A DNA stretch of 64,000 nt from NCBI GenBank assembly GCA_007258455.2, contig VDFB02252616.1, forward strand, positions 119,448,552 to 119,512,551. Direction: 5' to 3'. Of the stretch, positions 11,670 through 23,575 are shown in pieces. Origin of the DNA: Sequoia sempervirens (Eukaryota; Streptophyta; Pinopsida; Cupressales; Cupressaceae). Position 1 is the first letter of the stretch; every line of letters starts with the position of its first letter. The notes under the pieces were generated by a model. The model was given only the letters and a program-made list of their open reading frames with translations. It did no database searches and was not told where the DNA came from. Position numbers and translations under genes: made by a program.

Positions 11670-11948
11670 ATGCTTTTGGACCAAGGGGTTAAGTTACCAC
11701 ATGGCTTTGACATAAATACTTTGAGACCAACATCACCTGACCATAATGTCAACAATACAAACAACATGTCCAATAATAGTCAACCTCAAAACAACATAAG
11801 CAACACTTTTGTTGGTGCTACTTCGCAAATTGTTAAAAGCACCATTGGTGCTACCTCCAATAATCAAAACAATTCCAATACAATCAACGCAACATCTTTG
11901 TATATATATAGAAATTTTATTTTTGTTTCATCAAACACAGAGTTTTAA
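11670..11948 (+). CDS. Short Asn-rich ORF, doubtful
   Basis: An ORF of 92 codons starts KLPHGFDINTLRP-like (MLLDQGVKLPHGFD) and becomes Asn/Ser/Thr-rich (NVNNTNNMSNN, SNNQNNSNTINATS), with the phrase GATS/NATS recurring. It has no domain I recognise, and the last 15 codons look like random low-GC sequence. It could be the N-terminal remnant of a Gag-like protein or chance. The low-complexity composition makes a real gene unlikely. Confidence 0.2.
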   Translation: MLLDQGVKLPHGFDINTLRPTSPDHNVNNTNNMSNNSQPQNNISNTFVGATSQIVKSTIGATSNNQNNSNTINATSLYIYRNFIFVSSNTEF

Positions 11949-14044
11949 ATGGACAATTTGCATATCTACAAGCCATATATTTTCAAACACGGAATTAGTT
12001 CAAGCTAGGAAATAGAACAAAAAGGAAAAATACTTAGCTATTTTTGGGATTATTCATTATGTTGGAAGGGTTTTCTCTCAAAAATCCTCCCAAGAAAAAA
12101 TGAAAATTTGAAAAGTGGACTAATTTAAATTGCAAAGAAGTGGGTTTTGGATTCGTAGGGATAGGAAAGGGACTATGATTTATTGTGGTGTTCTCTCCAT
12201 CTCTCTTATTTGGAAACTTACAAGATTTTCTTGTTTTGTTGTGTCTACAAATTTGATGTAATCTCCTCATTTTTCCTCCTTTTGTTCATTTTTTTGTTTT
12301 TGTATTTGGATGCCATGCTCACCATTAAGGGAGCATATGAATTCCCCAATAAGATTTAAATATTTCAATTAGAGTAGGATTATATTGTATTTGATTTTTT
12401 TTTTTTTTTAATTTGGGTCATAATGCTCAAATTTTTATAAATTTCTAGAAAGTTAATTTTACTTCATAGAATGGATTTTCTTCACATTTAAATCCAAAGT
12501 GCACTTTTTTTTTTGGAAATTTTGAAATTTCAAAAATAAAAAATTTAAGGTATCTCTAATGGAGTTTCTTCAAATTTTCTGGTATTTATGTTAGAAGAAA
12601 TTTTATAAAATTTTAATATTTAGTATGATTTAGGATGTTTCAATATGGGGAAAATGATGGTCTCTTCCATGATTTTTTGAGATAAACATTTTAATACTAT
12701 GTTGAAAATTTCTTCAAGTCAAATTTCTTACCTTATTTTTTGTGCCACATCTAATTTGGTGAATGTGATGAACCTAAGACATAGGTGTTAGAGATAGGTA
12801 TGGGAGTGGCTTCCAATATTTTCTAGGTCCCAAAGTGGCTTGATGATATCTCATGTAGAAGTGTCTTAAAGAAGTGATAACTAAAGAAACACATGGGGAA
12901 TTAAAAGAACCAAGATAATTGTTCCTACGACATACTTGGAACACTTGTATATAGGCTCGGTATGAGCATGTAAGAAATGATCACTTAGGGAGCCCTAGAT
13001 CTTGTAGAATGAGTAACCTCATCTCTTATGAAAGGTGTACTCAATTATTCTTAGCCAGTACCATAGGATATTGCGATGACACTCCCTAATCCCTCTCTAG
13101 GATCTAGTATTTATGCCCACTAAGTTGTACATGAAATGATATTGTGCCTCATCACTTATGTTGTCATTGAGTGACTTTATATTCCATGTATCTCACATGT
13201 ATTCTATGTGTTTGGTCTGAGTGCAAGGCTACCCTCTTGTATATTGTGTGAGTGTGTTTATGGCCTATTTTATTATCTCCTAGCATGATGGGGTATACCT
13301 AAGGGTGTCACATGGTTGTGTGGAGTGGAAACCACTATTGGGGATCAAAGGATAATGAAAGGAGCTTGACGTTCACAATATTTTAGGTATATAATTCATC
13401 AATATTTCATTTCTCTTTTGCTCAATTGATGTAAAAATTATTTATTGAAGGACATTTTAGTCCTTGTATTGTATTGTAATGAAACAATTGGACCTCCATA
13501 TTGGATGGATTGTAAATAGATGACATAAGTGGTAGTGATGTTATATTTACCTTTACGTTCCTTATCATTGGAGTAAACCACACATGCTATCTTGGATACT
13601 CCTTAAACTTTTGATTTTGTTTGTTAAAATGAAATTAAAATATATTTATTTGGTTTTAAAATGAACATCTTATTTATAGAATGGAAACTTAATCATTGAA
13701 AACTCTAGTAGATTGTGAAACCTTAGGGGTTTTCATTTTTGGGGTTGTTTAGGGTCCCTTGAGTGCGCTTGGAGTGGATAGAAGTTATGATATACACCTT
13801 ACTTTCTTCTCTCTTATTTTGAATCCTGTATTAGAGTCTTGGAGGTTTCCCAACCCCTTGGGAGTCATCTCCTTCATGGGCTAATGTGCCTTGTGAAAAG
13901 GGGTCTAGGATCACTAAGAAACCCAAGTCATTTATGACATTTCATAGTTTTTTACATAGTATTTTTCCTAGGTAGTTATTAAGTGTTTGGCATGTCATGG
14001 GGAACAAATCCTAGCCTGGGTTTACTTAGAGTCTAGGACTCTAA
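11949..14044. other. No recognised gene
   Basis: About 2.1 kb. There is a poly-T run near 12,400 and otherwise ordinary low-GC sequence. The 78-codon minus-strand ORF at 12,270-12,034 has no recognisable motif, and I treat it as chance. I found no repeat partner elsewhere in the window. Confidence 0.4.
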
Positions 14045-14712
14045 TTATTGAATAAGAACTATACCACTAGGAAGGACTGCAACAAAGGATGAATGATCCA
14101 ATTCTTGACATCCCTTATGTTGGAATGAATCACTAGAAGTTCTCAATGAATCACCAACAAAAGAGGAATGATCTAGTTGAATAGGAATGATGGGAGCCTC
14201 AATCAATGAATCTACATAAGGAATCACTTTAGGTGAATAATCAACAATCTCTCTGAAGGAGAAGAAGGAGAATTTGAAGAAACATCATCATCCTCATTTC
14301 AAGATTCAATGTACTCCAAATATTCAAACTCATGAATAGTATCATATTCATAGGGTATCCATTCAGGAAAACAAAGAGGCATAAGATAGTCTAAAATAGG
14401 ATCATCTAGGAATGGATGAGTATCAATATCTCCATATATCTCCCAAATTTTAGTCTAAAGAACATGAGGACACTCAAAATAAAAAATAGCATTCAAAATT
14501 TCATCATCTACATGCATAAAAATAACTCCTAAGACATAATCCCTTTTGCAATTCCAAGAAAATTTCTTACTACTAGCACCTAGAAGGGGAACAAGACCAT
14601 ACAAATGTGGCAAAAAATGAAGCCAACAAAGATGTTTTATAATGGCATCTCTCCATTTTTTATAGTTTCCCCTTTTCAACATAATCAAAGAAGGATGAAA
14701 TGAAAACCCCAT
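14045..14712 (-). pseudogene. Ty1/copia-type Gag N-terminal remnant
   Basis: The ATG at 14712 opens MGFSFHPSLIMLKRGNYKKW and continues RDAIIKHLCWL, then RDYVLGVIFMHVDDEILNAI. This pattern (a K-x-NY-x-W-x-x-x-I/M motif, then a D/L-rich helix ending in DDEI) resembles the N-terminal domain of plant copia Gag (UBN2/DUF4219-like). It stops at 14455 (TAG). The frame can be read on through TKIWEIYGDIDTH and an acidic Ser-rich stretch, then shifts to a frame ending at 14045. Element H inserted 16 bp upstream of this ATG, so the gene's 5' flank now lies beyond 62,436. Assignment is by motif only. Confidence 0.5.
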
Positions 14713-14722
14713 AATGAACTAT

Positions 14723-14727
14723 GATAG
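14723..14727. repeat. Target site duplication of element H (left), GATAG
   Basis: GATAG directly precedes the LTR terminus TGAAAC and is matched perfectly at 62432-62436, directly after the opposite LTR terminus. Five bp is the normal size for plant LTR retrotransposons. Confidence 0.88.
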
Positions 14728-15713
14728 TGAAACATAGGAAAATGGGTTCATCAATATGAAGGGGGTAAATGGGGTATGATGCACCTATCTCCCTACTTTC
14801 ATTAGGAAAAAGAGAACCCCTAGGGAAAGATTGACTTTCAACCCTTAGGTGAGTCAAACTTGAAGGAGATCTTGTTGTTTTCCTTATGATTGAGGATGGG
14901 GTAAATCATCCTAAAATTCACTTTTGGGAGATGAATGAATGATAGTAAATGGATGCAATGATGCAATGTAAAACATGAAACCTCTAAATTAAACCTTAAT
15001 CTGATAGAATCAACAAAGTAACAATAGATATGAGAAGGGTGTGATTTTATGCGCCTGTCACAAAAAGGTTGTGTTGAGTGTCCTCTTGGGATTCATTTTC
15101 CCAAGGCTGAATGGGTCTTGCTATAAGGGTTGTAAAATTGCTTTCATAGTCCTCTAGCCCTTGGTCTACACTCCCAATTCCTCTAGGTTTCATAGTAAAA
15201 AAATTATAAATAAATCCTAAAAGTGAGTTTTTGTTGCTTGACAACAACTTTAACAAATTTTGCAACTTTTACAAATTTTCTCCTTTTGATAGATCTTCAA
15301 TCCTTCTTCAACCTAGATTTGCAAAACACATAAGAGGGAAATATTGTTTGTTTTTTGGTGAATCGAGGTTTTCCTTGGTCAAACCCCACTTTGGTAATTA
15401 AACCTTGAAATGAAATAATGAAATGAAACTCAGTACATCTCTCCAAGTTTTTGATCTTGCATGAAGTGGCTTGATTGGATGTTGATATTGATGCTTGATT
15501 CTTGATTTGAATGCTTGAAACCTACATCACAATGTTAGCTCCAAAAACATGCATGAATGAAGATAACTTTGACATGATGATCGAGATCTTGAATGCTGCA
15601 ACAAATAAATTAGAAATTTTCTCTTGAACACCTTTGACAATAATCTTAGCTCTTGTGAAAGTTCACCTCTTGCTAGATATTTTGAATTGATAAAAAGACT
15701 AGGTATTTATAGT

Positions 15714-15721
15714 TATTTTTC
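15714..15721 (-). promoter_or_regulatory. TATA box of element H LTR
   Basis: TATAAATA on the minus strand inside the LTR. The same box is found at 18497-18504 in copy B and at 62075-62082 in the 5' LTR. Conservation in the diverged 5' LTR supports its role as the LTR promoter. Confidence 0.6.
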
Positions 15722-15826
15722 TAATTTCCCAAAAATTAAACATTAAAATATGACATTTGAATTTGAATTTGTGATCATAAAAAGTCCATCAAAAACATTT
15801 AAATTTTGAATTTAGAAACTAAAGGA

Positions 15827-15879
15827 GATCCATTCGCCCTAGGGTGAATGGGTCCTGACCTATTGCTAGGACCCATTCA
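15827..15879. repeat. Overlapping inverted repeats in element H LTR
   Basis: Three alternating blocks, GATCCATTC, GAATGGGTC and GACCCATTC, flank a CCCTAGGG palindrome. TGAATGGGTCCT (15845-15856) and AGGACCCATTCA (15868-15879) are perfect 12-bp arms with an 11-nt loop. The upstream block can pair with the same middle arm, so two mutually exclusive hairpins are possible. It is repeated in copies B and C, and shorter versions are at 15091-15116 and 24016-24039. Confidence 0.8.
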
Positions 15880-16058
15880 TTTTAGAGTGTTAAAAATGAT
15901 TATTGAATTAATTAAAATTTAATTCCCCTTTCGAAAATTGCAATTAATTAGGCTTTTAGATGTAAAATTGAGCCAATTAGAGGCTTAATTAAGTCCATTT
16001 AATTAAGGGACCCAAACATAGTGTGAAAATGTAAAGGAGTACATTTTTCAACACTACA

Positions 16059-16073
16059 TTTAGCCCCCACTTT
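16059..16073 (-). promoter_or_regulatory. Polypurine tract of element H (copy A)
   Basis: On the minus strand AAAGTGGGGGCTAAA lies immediately upstream of the LTR start TGTAGTG. It is the primer site for plus-strand DNA synthesis. The same tract precedes copy B (18842-18856). Confidence 0.8.
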
Positions 16074-16997
16074 GGTGAGAGGATGAGCCCTATACTCAAA
16101 CTCACACTAAAGGAGTCAAACAAGCATCAAGATGGGTCCAAGTGTTGAATGTTAGTGAGATAGGATGACAAATATCAATGAGGTTGTTCAAGCCCCCGGG
16201 ATCAAGATCCCATGGAAAACCAACAGAAGTGCAAAGGGATACATATAAATGTATGATATGAAGCAGCAAGACAAGATACACAAGCATACCGTGCCAAAGT
16301 TAATGAGAAGAGAAAGAGAGAGGATGGATCAAGCCTTGGTTGTTTTTCCAAAAAAATTCACAAGTGGAAACCCATTGTCCACTATGCAAACAAAATTTTC
16401 TCACATGGGCTAGTGAAATCCGTTGTCCACTAGGTGAGCCCCATAGAGTGGATAATGGGAAGTCATGCTAGGTCTATAGGTTCCCATTGTACTAACCATC
16501 AAAAATTTATACCTCCTGATAACTTTGATGAGGTACCACATAAATGGTCACAAGGCTAGAAAGTTGTGTTATGCTAGGCACTTATGCAAAATGCCTCAAT
16601 GGAAAGCAAGTTGTGTTATGCTTGGTGGTCTTGAAAAACATAAAGGCTCCATTGACAAGAATGTTGTGTTATGCTTAGTGGCCTTGATACATGCAATAGG
16701 ATATTCAAAGGGGTTTTTCTTAGTTCATGAAAGGTCTCACCTTAGGGAACATTGTGCCTAATGTCTCCAAGAGAGGACTAGTTGAGTATAAAAGATTCAA
16801 AACTTAGGGAATGCAATCCTTATCATAACCACTAAGAGGAATGTCATATGCCAAGAAAGGTAACACTCTTGAAGGGAATCAAACCCAATGAAACCTCCAA
16901 GAAGACACATCATGTGAAATAATAAGACCACAATTCAAAGCAAACAATGAGTGGGGATGCATATGCCCCCACTTTAAAGAAATTGCTAAACACCATA

Positions 16998-17580
16998 CAA
17001 ATTGAACACAATAAATTCCAATACATGAGAGATTTATTTGGATATGTAAAACATATGTTTCTGAGATACATCATGAAAGGAGGGGTTTCCCTGATATGCA
17101 ATCCGATAACACACCTGCTAGGGTCAAGCGAAGACTACACAGCACATTTTTGTTTAAATGTCTTTTGTGGTGAATAGATGAAGAATGGATGAAGAATGTT
17201 GCACTTGTGTTGACAAGGTTCATCCTTATTATATCACATTAGTGGGTACATGTGAAACCTATTGACAATAGAAAGTAATGACAAGTATCGATAGGAGTTA
17301 GGTTCTCTCACTCTTATGGAGGATCATCATGGTTGTCATCATTTAATCTCATTGTAAATGTTCCACTTCCTCGTCAGGTGATAATGACAATGATAGAATT
17401 TTCATGATGGAAAACCATCATGGGCTTGAGCATAGCATGACATCTACGGCATTTCTATATGATTTTCACCAAAATTGGTACTCTCATTCCCCTTTTCAAC
17501 ATAAAAAAGAAGGATACCCATAATGAACTATGATAGTCATGGGTTCATACAAATGGGGTATGATGCACCTATCTCCCTAT
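16998..17580. other. Deletion-riddled junction between the tandem copies
   Basis: This stretch reads as a collage of short pieces (about 10-50 bp) in the order of 19781 to about 20790, followed by pieces of 14660-14797. Bases are missing between the pieces. Early examples are 7, 6 and 6 bp missing (atgtgag, aagacc, tagaga relative to 19781-19870), and later gaps are tens of bp. About 1 kb of the right-hand source is compressed to about 0.48 kb. The part near 17,500-17,540 includes flanking DNA from outside element H (ataatgaactatgatag). No gene is present. It may be an assembly artefact. Confidence 0.8.
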
Positions 17581-18841
17581 TTCATTAGGAAAAAGAGAAC
17601 CCCTAGGGAAAGATTGACTTTCAACCCTTAGGTGAGTCAAACTTGAAGGAGATCTTGTTGTTTTCCTTATGATTGAGGATGGGGTAAATCATCCTAAAAT
17701 TCACTTTTGGGAGATGAATGAATGATAGTAAATGGATGCAATGATGCAATGTAAAACATGAAACCTCTAAATTAAACCTTAATCTGATAGAATCAACAAA
17801 GTAACAATAGATATGAGAAGGGTGTGATTTTATGCGCCTGTCACAAAAAGGTTGTGTTGAGTGTCCTCTTGGGATTCATTTTCCCAAGGCTGAATGGGTC
17901 TTGCTATAAGGGTTGTAAAATTGCTTTCATAGTCCTCTAGCCCTTGGTCTACACTCCCAATTCCTCTAGGTTTCATAGTAAAAAAATTATAAATAAATCC
18001 TAAAAGTGAGTTTTTGTTGCTTGACAACAACTTTAACAAATTTTGCAACTTTTACAAATTTTCTCCTTTTGATAGATCTTCAATCCTTCTTCAACCTAGA
18101 TTTGCAAAACACATAAGAGGGAAATATTGTTTGTTTTTTGGTGAATCGAGGTTTTCCTTGGTCAAACCCCACTTTGGTAATTAAACCTTGAAATGAAATA
18201 ATGAAATGAAACTCAGTACATCTCTCCAAGTTTTTGATCTTGCATGAAGTGGCTTGATTGGATGTTGATATTGATGCTTGATTCTTGATTTGAATGCTTG
18301 AAACCTACATCACAATGTTAGCTCCAAAAACATGCATGAATGAAGATAACTTTGACATGATGATCGAGATCTTGAATGCTGCAACAAATAAATTAGAAAT
18401 TTTCTCTTGAACACCTTTGACAATAATCTTAGCTCTTGTGAAAGTTCACCTCTTGCTAGATATTTTGAATTGATAAAAAGACTAGGTATTTATAGTTATT
18501 TTTCTAATTTCCCAAAAATTAAACATTAAAATATGACATTTGAATTTGAATTTGTGATCATAAAAAGTCCATCAAAAACATTTAAATTTTGAATTTAGAA
18601 ACTAAAGGAGATCCATTCGCCCTAGGGTGAATGGGTCCTGACCTATTGCTAGGACCCATTCATTTTAGAGTGTTAAAAATGATTATTGAATTAATTAAAA
18701 TTTAATTCCCCTTTCGAAAATTGCAATTAATTAGGCTTTTAGATGTAAAATTGAGCCAATTAGAGGCTTAATTAAGTCCATTTAATTAAGGGACCCAAAC
18801 ATAGTGTGAAAATGTAAAGGAGTACATTTTTCAACACTACA
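17537..18841 (-). repeat. Element H LTR, duplicated copy B
   Basis: This is the second copy of the 3' LTR. From 17581 rightward it is indistinguishable from copy A. Its first ~45 bp (17537-17580) lack short segments relative to 14728-14797. The TATA box is at 18497-18504 and the palindrome cluster is near 18610-18662. The polypurine tract follows at 18842-18856. Confidence 0.85.
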
Positions 18842-19780
18842 TTTAGCCCCCACTTTGGTGAGAGGATGAGCCCTATACTCAAACTCACACTAAAGGAGTC
18901 AAACAAGCATCAAGATGGGTCCAAGTGTTGAATGTTAGTGAGATAGGATGACAAATATCAATGAGGTTGTTCAAGCCCCCGGGATCAAGATCCCATGGAA
19001 AACCAACAGAAGTGCAAAGGGATACATATAAATGTATGATATGAAGCAGCAAGACAAGATACACAAGCATACCGTGCCAAAGTTAATGAGAAGAGAAAGA
19101 GAGAGGATGGATCAAGCCTTGGTTGTTTTTCCAAAAAAATTCACAAGTGGAAACCCATTGTCCACTATGCAAACAAAATTTTCTCACATGGGCTAGTGAA
19201 ATCCGTTGTCCACTAGGTGAGCCCCATAGAGTGGATAATGGGAAGTCATGCTAGGTCTATAGGTTCCCATTGTACTAACCATCAAAAATTTATACCTCCT
19301 GATAACTTTGATGAGGTACCACATAAATGGTCACAAGGCTAGAAAGTTGTGTTATGCTAGGCACTTATGCAAAATGCCTCAATGGAAAGCAAGTTGTGTT
19401 ATGCTTGGTGGTCTTGAAAAACATAAAGGCTCCATTGACAAGAATGTTGTGTTATGCTTAGTGGCCTTGATACATGCAATAGGATATTCAAAGGGGTTTT
19501 TCTTAGTTCATGAAAGGTCTCACCTTAGGGAACATTGTGCCTAATGTCTCCAAGAGAGGACTAGTTGAGTATAAAAGATTCAAAACTTAGGGAATGCAAT
19601 CCTTATCATAACCACTAAGAGGAATGTCATATGCCAAGAAAGGTAACACTCTTGAAGGGAATCAAACCCAATGAAACCTCCAAGAAGACACATCATGTGA
19701 AATAATAAGACCACAATTCAAAGCAAACAATGAGTGGGGATGCATATGCCCCCACTTTAAAGAAATTGCTAAACACCATA
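17581..19780. repeat. Near-identical tandem duplication, right copy
   Basis: This is the partner of 14798-16997 at offset 2,783. To its right the sequence continues intact into the internal region and gag-protease of element H. It is therefore probably the original arrangement, and the left copy plus junction is the addition. Confidence 0.92.
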
Positions 19781-20357
19781 ATGTGAGCAAATTGAACACA
19801 ATAAATTCCAATACATGAGAGATTTATTTGGAAAGACCTATGTAAAACATATGTTTCTGAGATAGAGATACATCATGAAAGGAGGGGTTTCCCTGCATAT
19901 GCAATCCTAAGATAACACATAAGGGATCCATGGATCTAGGGTCAAAATTTGTCATTGTTGTAGTGATATAATCGAGCTTGGAACCTTCATCATTCTCCAA
20001 ATGACTAATGGAAAAATGAGCACAAAGGAAGAATGACACATAGAGAGAGAAAACAAAGGAGAGCTTTTGGGTCAACATGGAAGAGACCTAAATGTCTTGA
20101 CACCTTGTGTTATCCCCAAAAGGAAAAAAACAAGAAAAATGGTTATGATAGATAGAAGAATGAAGATACAAATAGAAGAATGTCACAATGGAGTCACTTC
20201 CTTCATATCCTTGTGTCAACGAAGTGACAAGGTTCATCTAAAGTAAGCTCACAAACATATAAAGACACGCCAAGCAACACTATATGGGGGATCACATTAC
20301 ACACATACAATCACAAAGAACACAAAGAGAAGAGTAGTATGGTACATGTGAGTCAAC
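18857..20357 (-). other. 3' untranslated part of element H, no gene seen
   Basis: About 1.5 kb lies between the end of the protease-region ORF (20358) and the polypurine tract. Reverse transcriptase and integrase would be expected here in an autonomous element, but no such motif was found in any frame. The short ORFs (78 and 61 codons) are duplicated with the repeat and have no recognisable domain. Confidence 0.6.
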
Positions 20358-23300
20358 CTATAGCAGGTCATCTACATCCCAATCTTTTTCATCATATACA
20401 TAAGGTGGACAACTAGCCAAAGGGATAATGACAAGTATCGTACTAGGAGCATCACTAGGTTCAACACATGGTGACTCACTCTTATTAGGAGGATCATCAT
20501 GGTTGTCATCATTTAATCTCATTGAAGAGGAAAATGATAAATTTAGTTTTTTATACACTTCCTCATCAATATTAGAAATATCATCATCATCCAAGTTAAT
20601 CATAATAGGAGACCTAATGACAATGTCCATAGAATTTTCATGTTTTTTTTGTTGCAAAGGTGGAAAACCATCATGCTTTGCTTTAATTGGTGTTTGATCT
20701 TGATTTTCTATTTTTTTCTCTACATTTAACCTATGAGAAATAGCATGACATCTATGCCTACACTCTTTAGCATTTCTATTTCTTTTTGTATGATTTTCAA
20801 GTTGTGATTGTGTAGGAGTGGGTTTATCAACCATTGGTTTCTTTTCTTCCTACAAGGGAGGAACAAAAGGAACCATGGAAGGTTGCTCAACCACTTTCTC
20901 TTTAGCTTTATAAACTTGTTTAATATTAGGAGGAACAATAGGACTTATTTGGTTATATCTTTGTCTTTTATAGGAGATAGGTGAAGGATTTGTCATGGGT
21001 TGTTGTTGGTTACTTGGAAGGGATTTTGGTTCAATCATGGTTTCATTAATGATAGGAGGCTTAATCATGGGTTGAGGCATGTTTCTAAGGGATAATTCTG
21101 CTATGCGCTTTGCCTTGAAATTTTGATAAGATTTGAAAAAGAAGTCTTCATGAGGCCTAATAGGTTACATAGGTTTGGGTCAAAGGAAATCCAATGAAAA
21201 ATTCCCACGGGAAGACATGGGATTAAAGCCACTATGGTGCACAATAAATATATCATTTCCAAATGGAATATTTAAGCATTTATGCACTACTGATGGGATG
21301 AAATCCATGGAGCATAGCCATGTGTAACCAAGCTTCACACATAATTGGTCTGACGACATGATGTTGGAGAATGAGACATTGATTTTTTTGGTCCAACTTT
21401 TAAAGGAAGAGTGATCGAACCTATTGTAGGGAAATAAAAACCATTAAATGCATTTTGATCCATGCTTTCTGTTGTTCATAAGAATCTTGATAAAGTTCAT
21501 GCACAAAAAAAAATTCCTTAGTGATCACATTCTCTACACACACGTGATTAATTAATATCCCATTAGTAGGCTTGCCATTGATTCTTTCAGTGATGTAAAG
21601 AGGACCATCGGGTGTATGCATAATTATGTCATTTTGTGAGAAAGAAATGTCAAGGGGCATTTTGGTTTGGCCCTTATGAGGTTGAATATCAATGAAGCCA
21701 ACCATACATTGTAAATATTCTTCATTTTCATTCATATTGTCATTATTTGTATCTTGGAGTTTGTCAATATTCATCACATTATTTTTGGCATCAATAGCTT
21801 TCACAAAAGAGGTATTATGATTTGGCATGGGGTTGGTAAAGATTTTCAAATTTTGGTTGGGTGTGGAAACAAACTTATTTTCTTGATCATTAACACCACT
21901 AATTTGGATGTGATTAGAATCACTGAGGTCTTGCACAATATTTTAAAGATGCTTACATTGTTTTGTATCGTGTTCATTTTGTTGGTGATAATGGAAAAAG
22001 GCATTCAAGTTGAATTTCGAAGGTAAGGGCTTAGTGGTATCAATGGCTCTAACAGGAGGTAAGGTAACTAAGTTCTTACTTATAAGTTGAAACATAATGG
22101 AGTGAAGGGTATTGGGTAAAGGGGTAAATTGTCTACTCCTCTCCCTAAATGGATATGGATTTGTTGTTTTTATAGCAGCCACTTGGGAGTTAGCATGTTG
22201 ATTGGTTTGAGGTGTAGTTATTTGTAAAAATCCCTTCTTTTGCTTCTTGAAGGGTTGGAAATTATTATGGGGAACGACTTCAGATTTCTTAGGATGGTTA
22301 GAGGGAGTTTTTGCTTCACGATGACTAACCAAATTTTGATAGTCATGAAGGGTTGTACGCAAGTGTGTAAAGGAGGGAAACTTCAACATCTCAAGTTTAG
22401 CTTGAATATTGGTATGCAAGTTTATAATGAACTTTCTTTGAAGATCAGTTTCAGGAATCTTAATGTTGATTTGTGAGTAAAGAAATTTGTATCATGCTAT
22501 GAAATAAATGACCTTTTCATCTTTTTTTTAATTTTTTATAATGCATTAAATCAGCTAAGGTCATTTTGGGACCCATATGCACTTGGAAGTGGTTAAGAAA
22601 GGCATCAAAAAGTTCATTGAATGAACTAATTGAGTTATTGGTAGAGAAAAAAACCAATCCAAGGCAGTGTCTTTCAAGGATCTAAGGAAAAGTTTAACCA
22701 AGAGTTTATCCTAAAAAATGAAGTCACTACATAAGGCTATGCATGCTGAGACATGGTTACTAAGGTCTCATTTTCCACCGCATTTCTTAAATCTAGGAAG
22801 CTCTATGCATTGTGGAATTTGTGCTTTCAATATCTCCAAGGATAAAGGGTTTCTTTTGACATATTGTGAAGGTTGGCCATTTTGACTTTGGTTTAATGTG
22901 GCAATTTTTGTTGGAGAGATGAATTTTTTTGCATGAGTTGGTTAAGGATGAAATCATTAGTTGTGTTGTGAGATGAGGTGAATAAGGTGGAGGTGTATAT
23001 GCATTCAGAGGGCAAGTGAATTATAAATTTTTAAGGGGAGATGGATTAGGAGGTATTATATTTGAATGCACAAACCTAAGAGGATTCCCAGTGGAAATAC
23101 CTAAGGTGTTATTGACATTTCCAGTGGGTTGTTTTGTTGTAACAATTGGATTAGTGTATGAAGGAATAAAGGTCATAGTTGTGGAAGGAGGAATTGGATT
23201 TCCACCTTGAATTTGAGTGTACCCAAAAGTTTGAGCACAACTAGCTACTATAGGGACATGTTTATAAATAATGTAGGCTAAGCTACACACAATCTCTATT

Positions 23301-23575
23301 CCTTGTTCAATTTCAAGAATATTCATCATGTTATCTACGACAAGAATTACAGTACCAACAATATATTTAGAACTCACAAAGTTTTGCAAAATTTCTAAAT
23401 CTTCATCCATTTGTCTTAGTTCTTCTTGAGGGACATTAGCAACCATTATGTCAACATCAGTCACATTGGTTGTGGGTAGGGTGGTCATGGGAAATGAGGA
23501 ATCAAAACTATGGTCCATAGTGGGTTTACTAGTATCAACATTATGAGTGAAAGAGTTGGAAAACTCAAGATCCAC
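20358..23575 (-). pseudogene. Gag-protease polyprotein of element H (Tat-like Ty3/gypsy), decayed
   Basis: Reading right to left from the ATG at 23575. First comes a Gag N-terminus (MDLEFSNSFTHNVDTSKP; Pro/Thr/Asn-rich, 23575-23021). Next is a stop-riddled middle (23020-22420) with Gag-like WIGF/KTLPWIG and M-L-F-AL traces. A nucleocapsid-like zinc motif HYHQQNEHDTKQCKHL follows at about 21,995-21,945. The retropepsin region starts with PDGPLYITERINGKPTNGIL (about 21,610) and continues, after a frameshift at about 21,400, with IGSITLPLKVGP and VKLGYTWLCSMDFIPSVVHK. A Pro/Lys-rich C-terminal part ends at 20358. The catalytic D-S/T-G of the protease is replaced by I-N-H (GILINHVCVENVIT). In-frame stops lie at 21943 and 21421 and near 20847. 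The product would have been the capsid and its protease. Confidence 0.72.

Larger units (their letters stand above)
14728..16058 (-). repeat. Element H 3' LTR (copy A, 1,331 bp)
   Basis: In minus-strand sense it starts TGTAGTG (16058) and ends ...TTTCA (14728), the canonical TG...CA. It is directly preceded, in element sense, by a polypurine tract. It carries a TATA box (TATAAATA on the minus strand, plus 15714-15721) and a strong palindrome cluster at 15827-15879. It matches copy B (17537-18841) almost exactly, and copy C (the split 5' LTR at 54874-62431) with about 7% difference in the part I compared. Confidence 0.9.
14798..16997. repeat. Near-identical tandem duplication, left copy
   Basis: This 2.2-kb stretch recurs at 17581-19780 with a constant offset of 2,783 bp. 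I checked the offset at the start (agagaacccc), at three ORF positions whose translations are identical, and at the end (aaacaccata). It covers most of LTR copy A, the polypurine tract and about 0.9 kb of internal DNA of element H. I noticed no difference inside, whereas sequence just outside differs abruptly by many deletions. Confidence 0.92.

Noticed and set aside
14728..18841. LTR-internal-LTR array explained by unequal recombination between LTRs
   Set aside because: The junction contains bases from outside element H (ataatgaactatgatag next to 17,537), so the duplicated block extends past the LTR terminus.
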